A stretch of 64,000 bases of DNA from Magnetococcus sp. PR-3 (lineage in GTDB: Bacteria > Pseudomonadota > Magnetococcia > Magnetococcales > Magnetococcaceae), in NCBI RefSeq assembly GCF_036689865.1, contig NZ_JBAHUQ010000001.1, positions 496,001 to 560,000 of the forward strand. The letters are read 5' to 3'. The notes under the pieces were generated by a model. The model was not told the DNA's origin and ran no database searches. It saw only the letters and a program-made list of their open reading frames with translations. Positions 60,786 through 64,000 of the stretch are shown here, piece after piece; position 1 is the stretch's first letter, and each line of letters opens with the position of its first letter. The position numbers were made by a program, and so were the translations under genes.

Positions 60786-62873
60786 TTAAAATGTTGACTC
60801 ACGTACGAGAACTACGGCCACGGATCGTAGTGTGTCTATAAACGGTATGGTGGATTTGGCCTCAATCACCGCCTCTCCCATACCGATCTGCGCCATGGGC
60901 GGCGCAGTTTGTAATGCAATACGTACCCGAAACAGGGTCTCTTTCGGGGTCAAACCATCGGCATCTGCTTCCACCGCTAAATCTCCACCATGCTTGGAGG
61001 AGAGTAGTGTCTCCGGTAGCTGAGTAACCCGCTGGCTGTCCAACTCCACCACCGCACCCAACAGAGGATGCAGAGGACTGGCCTGGGTATAAAACCGCAC
61101 CCGATTACCCACCTCAATACGCTGCAGGGCCTGTTGGCTCACAAAAGCCTCTGCCACCCAGGTAGTCGGGTTCATTACCACGGCCAGGGGCTGATCCGGT
61201 TTGACCCACACACCGGGGGTCAATAAGGGGTCAATGTCGGTGACCTGACCAGCATAAGGCGCTTTAAGGTGCAGCCGCTGGCTCTGCTCTGTTTCAGCCT
61301 GCTGCTCAGCATTTCTGACCTGCCACATCTCCTGCAGCCGAGAGCGTTTTTCCTCCCCCTTGGGCAACCCCATCAACCCGACCAACTCATGCTCCAGTGC
61401 CTTTTTGCCTGCCGAGGCCTTAGCAGAGCGCATCTGACTATCTGGCTGGGCCAGCGTGAACAGCAGCTCCCCTGCCTGAACAGGACCTGGCAGGGCATGC
61501 TGTGCCACCAACTGAGCAGGAACGGGGCTGTAGAGCACCTGGCTCTGTGCCGCATGCAGCCAGGCCGGTGCAGAGACCTGTCGATCCCAGGGCAGCCCCC
61601 CTATTGCCAAAAGCCCCCCCAACAGAGCCAGCAGTTTTAATCGCCCAGCCATGCTGATCTCACCCCGCCTCCCATACCAAACCTTGACCTCGCCAGCGAT
61701 GGGCCGCCAGACAAACCACCAGATCTCCACAATAAAGAGGAAAATCCCCAACGCTTTGAAGAAAAAATAGTAGACCGCAATGGCAATACCGATGAACATA
61801 ACAAACCGGTAGAGCCAGGTTAAAAAGGCAAACAGCACCAGAAAACGCCGTCTACTACGGGTTACCGTTTCTGGTAATGGTTCATCCCACCCCAGTAAAT
61901 TGTTCCGCAACCACATCTGCGCCATAGCCCCAGCCCGTTGATGCAGGTTGGGCATCTCTAACACATCGGCCAAAATATAGTAGCCGTCAAAGCGCATGAA
62001 CGGACTGGCATTAATCACCAGGGACAACACCCAAGCGGTGGTAGCCAGAAAAAAAAAGGCATCTCGCCAAACACCCGGTTGTGCCCAATTCCATGCCAGC
62101 AGCGCCAACACCGCCAGCGCCAGTTCCGCCACAATACCCGCAGAGGCAATGGCCAATCGTTTATCATGTTCCTTCAGCCGCCAGGACTCACTGGTATCGG
62201 TATAGAGCACCGGCCATAACACCAAAAAGGCAAACCCCATATGGGCCACCCGCACACCATACCGGGTAGCTGTAAAGGCGTGCCCTAACTCATGCAGACT
62301 TTTGGTCAGTACCAGAGCCCCCAGATAGCCCATGACCCCTTGGGCGGAGAGCGTATCTACAAACGAAGCTGCAAACAGGTCCAACTGCTGCATGGTCATA
62401 TACAGCGCAACAACCCCCAGACCTATTAATAGATAGGCCACAGCGCGCGAATAGAGCCACTGCACCCCTTTAAGATGCTGCTCAAGCCACCCACTTGGTC
62501 GCCACAAGGGAATACGAAAAAAAAGGTAGTGATGAAGTAGATTTTTTAGCCGTGAATATTTAGATTTCTCATAATTTTTAATCAACTCATCGGTGTGCTC
62601 TGGCCCCTCAATGCGTGTCAGTTGTTGACCATTTAAAAACGCCACCAAGGCATCTAATTCCTGGGGAGAAACCAAGAGTGGTGTCTGGGTGTTGGTGGCT
62701 TCAATAATCGCCTCTGCAGACCCCAAATGCCATCGAGAGAGCAGCTCAAACTCCAGCCATCCAATGGCAATAAAGCGGTTGGTTACCGGATCCTGTATCG
62801 TCCAGGATGGAGACCCATCATGAAACCGTGCGGCCTCATACAGACGCAGGTCATCCCGCAACTTGGGAAGCAC
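60786..62873 (-). CDS. Second M50 metallopeptidase-HlyD fusion protein
   Basis: A 695-residue relative of the protein at 2309-4471. Residues 1-130 are soluble (possibly PqqD/winged-helix-like around 38-85). The membrane peptidase domain has HELGH at 194-198, a TDTSESW region after the second helix and SPFMRFDGYY (290-299) with the second metal-side Asp296. From about 450 a lipoyl/HlyD-type portion follows, with a helical arm (about 500-545) and the second half LKAPYAGQVTDIDPLL. Catalytic residues are intact. Translation likely begins at GTG 62873, three bases after the stop of the GAF/HlyD-like gene. Its recurrence next to a GAF/HlyD gene in a second surface-protein operon argues for a conserved functional pair. 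Confidence 0.87.
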   Translation of the reverse strand: MLPKLRDDLRLYEAARFHDGSPSWTIQDPVTNRFIAIGWLEFELLSRWHLGSAEAIIEATNTQTPLLVSPQELDALVAFLNGQQLTRIEGPEHTDELIKNYEKSKYSRLKNLLHHYLFFRIPLWRPSGWLEQHLKGVQWLYSRAVAYLLIGLGVVALYMTMQQLDLFAASFVDTLSAQGVMGYLGALVLTKSLHELGHAFTATRYGVRVAHMGFAFLVLWPVLYTDTSESWRLKEHDKRLAIASAGIVAELALAVLALLAWNWAQPGVWRDAFFFLATTAWVLSLVINASPFMRFDGYYILADVLEMPNLHQRAGAMAQMWLRNNLLGWDEPLPETVTRSRRRFLVLFAFLTWLYRFVMFIGIAIAVYYFFFKALGIFLFIVEIWWFVWRPIAGEVKVWYGRRGEISMAGRLKLLALLGGLLAIGGLPWDRQVSAPAWLHAAQSQVLYSPVPAQLVAQHALPGPVQAGELLFTLAQPDSQMRSAKASAGKKALEHELVGLMGLPKGEEKRSRLQEMWQVRNAEQQAETEQSQRLHLKAPYAGQVTDIDPLLTPGVWVKPDQPLAVVMNPTTWVAEAFVSQQALQRIEVGNRVRFYTQASPLHPLLGAVVELDSQRVTQLPETLLSSKHGGDLAVEADADGLTPKETLFRVRIALQTAPPMAQIGMGEAVIEAKSTIPFIDTLRSVAVVLVRESTF

Positions 62874-62876
62874 AGG

Positions 62877-64000
62877 TCAGACACCAAGCCATTGACGAAG
62901 CGCACCCATCGGTCTGCGCATCATCCAATAACCCAACGCTTTACGTGCCCCGTAAACTTTAGCTACGCCGCGCAACCCAAAGCGGGTTTCCCCCCCCTCT
63001 TTCAGCTGACCACGTAGATGGTACGATGCCACCCCTTCCGGTGAGAGCGACGCTTGATAGCTGGTCTGTACCAGGGTGGCCTCCAGGGCATCCAACGGTG
63101 CGACCTGCAGAAAGACCCGAATATCGGCCCCAGGCTCCAGATTAATGGCATCCGCTACCGGCAGCCACATCAACACCCCAAGATCATCGGCCTGAGCCAA
63201 CTCGCCCACCCGCTCCCCAGTCACAACAGGTTTTCCAATCCAATCATTGGCATCACTGTAGACAAAGATACCATCCAGTGGCGCATGGATGGTGGTGCGG
63301 GCCAACGACTCTTGTAGGTAGGCCAGCTCCAACTCTTTTTCACGGACCTTACCCAGCAGTGCAGCCAGTTCAGCTTTACTCTCTAGCTGATCAAACGCCC
63401 GCTGCTGTGCTACATGGGCCTCACTCCTGACCACCTCCAGGCTTTGCTGGGCAATGCGTTGCTGATTGCGTAAAGGAGCTTCATCCAGGGTAAACAGTGG
63501 GTCCCCTTTTTTTACCTTACTATTGGGGGGCACCAAAAACCGTTTAATCACCCCCTCCATAGGGGCCGTTACCGTCTCCGATTTTAAGGCGATAATCTCC
63601 GCCTGGGCCAAGGCCGACAGACGTACCGGAATGGCCAAGATCAGCAGGATTAGAACAACCAAACCTACCCGCCATGGGCGTAACCGCAACCGCTCGCGCA
63701 CCCCCTTTAAAAACGTTCTCTTTTGCAGTGCCTCAGCACAGTAACCCCAGGTTTGGGCTAGAATACCCAACAGCTGCAGTTCAGCCTCCTGCCAAGGCTC
63801 TTTGCGCACCAACAGAGCCGCACCTTGTCGGCTGCCATCTCTACCATGGCATGGCACAAATAGAGCGTGGTCCGGCCACCACTCCCCCCAAGATTGAGCC
63901 AGCGCCTCATCCAACGCTTCACGTGCCACCACAATGGGGTCAGGGCCTACATGTTTGGCATGCATGACTGCACAAAGCTGGTCCAGCCAGACCGTAAAGG
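62877..64000 (-). CDS. GAF-like/HlyD fusion protein, 5' end outside window
   Basis: The reading frame stays open to the right edge (11 further codons beyond an internal ATG at 63965), so the true start is probably outside. The visible N-terminal part (for example ALFVPCHGRDGSRQGAALLV, then WQEAELQLLGILAQTWGYCAEAL) looks like the end of a GAF domain. One membrane helix follows (about residues 99-117 counted from 63965), then a lipoyl half (VTAPMEGVIKRFLVPPNSKVKKGDPL), a helical hairpin and a second half (HAPLDGIFVYSDAND). This mirrors the GAF/HlyD protein at 4468-6324, and like it the gene directly precedes an M50/HlyD gene (three-base gap). Confidence 0.85.
   Translation of the reverse strand, partial: FTVWLDQLCAVMHAKHVGPDPIVVAREALDEALAQSWGEWWPDHALFVPCHGRDGSRQGAALLVRKEPWQEAELQLLGILAQTWGYCAEALQKRTFLKGVRERLRLRPWRVGLVVLILLILAIPVRLSALAQAEIIALKSETVTAPMEGVIKRFLVPPNSKVKKGDPLFTLDEAPLRNQQRIAQQSLEVVRSEAHVAQQRAFDQLESKAELAALLGKVREKELELAYLQESLARTTIHAPLDGIFVYSDANDWIGKPVVTGERVGELAQADDLGVLMWLPVADAINLEPGADIRVFLQVAPLDALEATLVQTSYQASLSPEGVASYHLRGQLKEGGETRFGLRGVAKVYGARKALGYWMMRRPMGALRQWLGV

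Overview
The window looks like chromosomal DNA of a large-genome Gram-negative proteobacterium. It encodes TolC- and TpsB-type outer-membrane proteins, several periplasmic adaptors, a very large exported adhesin, a complex hybrid kinase and a surface-glycan gene set. The combination (LEPR-XLL protein, GAF/HlyD and M50/HlyD fusions, a giant TpsA) resembles marine Magnetococcales or related Alphaproteobacteria. That placement is inference: no rRNA or marker gene is present.

Region 1 (1-9627, all minus strand, transcribed right to left) is a tight operon: SapC family protein, TolC-like protein, periplasmic adaptor, GAF+HlyD protein, M50 peptidase+HlyD protein, SecA-like ATPase, and finally the 5' end of a LEPR-XLL large surface protein that runs off the left edge. 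Five consecutive genes overlap by ATGA or TAATG. There is no ABC exporter, so this looks like a dedicated but undescribed export or assembly apparatus. Region 2 (10.8-16.1 kb) is a sensory locus: an orphan solute-binding protein, a hybrid histidine kinase and a convergent OmpR-type regulator, with a bidirectional terminator between the last two.

Region 3 (16.9-34.1 kb) is a glycan and surface-modification region: polytopic membrane protein, asparagine synthetase-like amidotransferase, B12-type radical SAM enzyme, methyltransferase, GT2 glycosyltransferase with an alpha/alpha-barrel protein, and an ACP / FkbH-like / MaoC-SDR / MBOAT / SGNH-like operon that may make and transfer an unusual acyl group. 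Region 4 (35.5-37.0 kb, plus strand) holds a small unknown protein and a remarkable bacterial LIM-domain peptidase of the DA1 type.

Region 5 (37.7-64.0 kb, minus strand) is a second surface-protein operon. In transcription order it encodes a GAF-like/HlyD protein cut by the right edge, a second M50+HlyD protein, an amino-acid-type solute-binding protein, a TpsB transporter, a 5866-residue TpsA adhesin filling 17.6 kb, and a fusion of a periplasmic ligand-binding domain to an MscS channel. The GAF/HlyD-M50/HlyD pair recurs in both surface-protein operons and is the best candidate here for a novel system. The other standout genes are the binding-protein/MscS fusion and the LIM/DA1-like peptidase. 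No rRNA, tRNA, CRISPR array or intact mobile element was seen.
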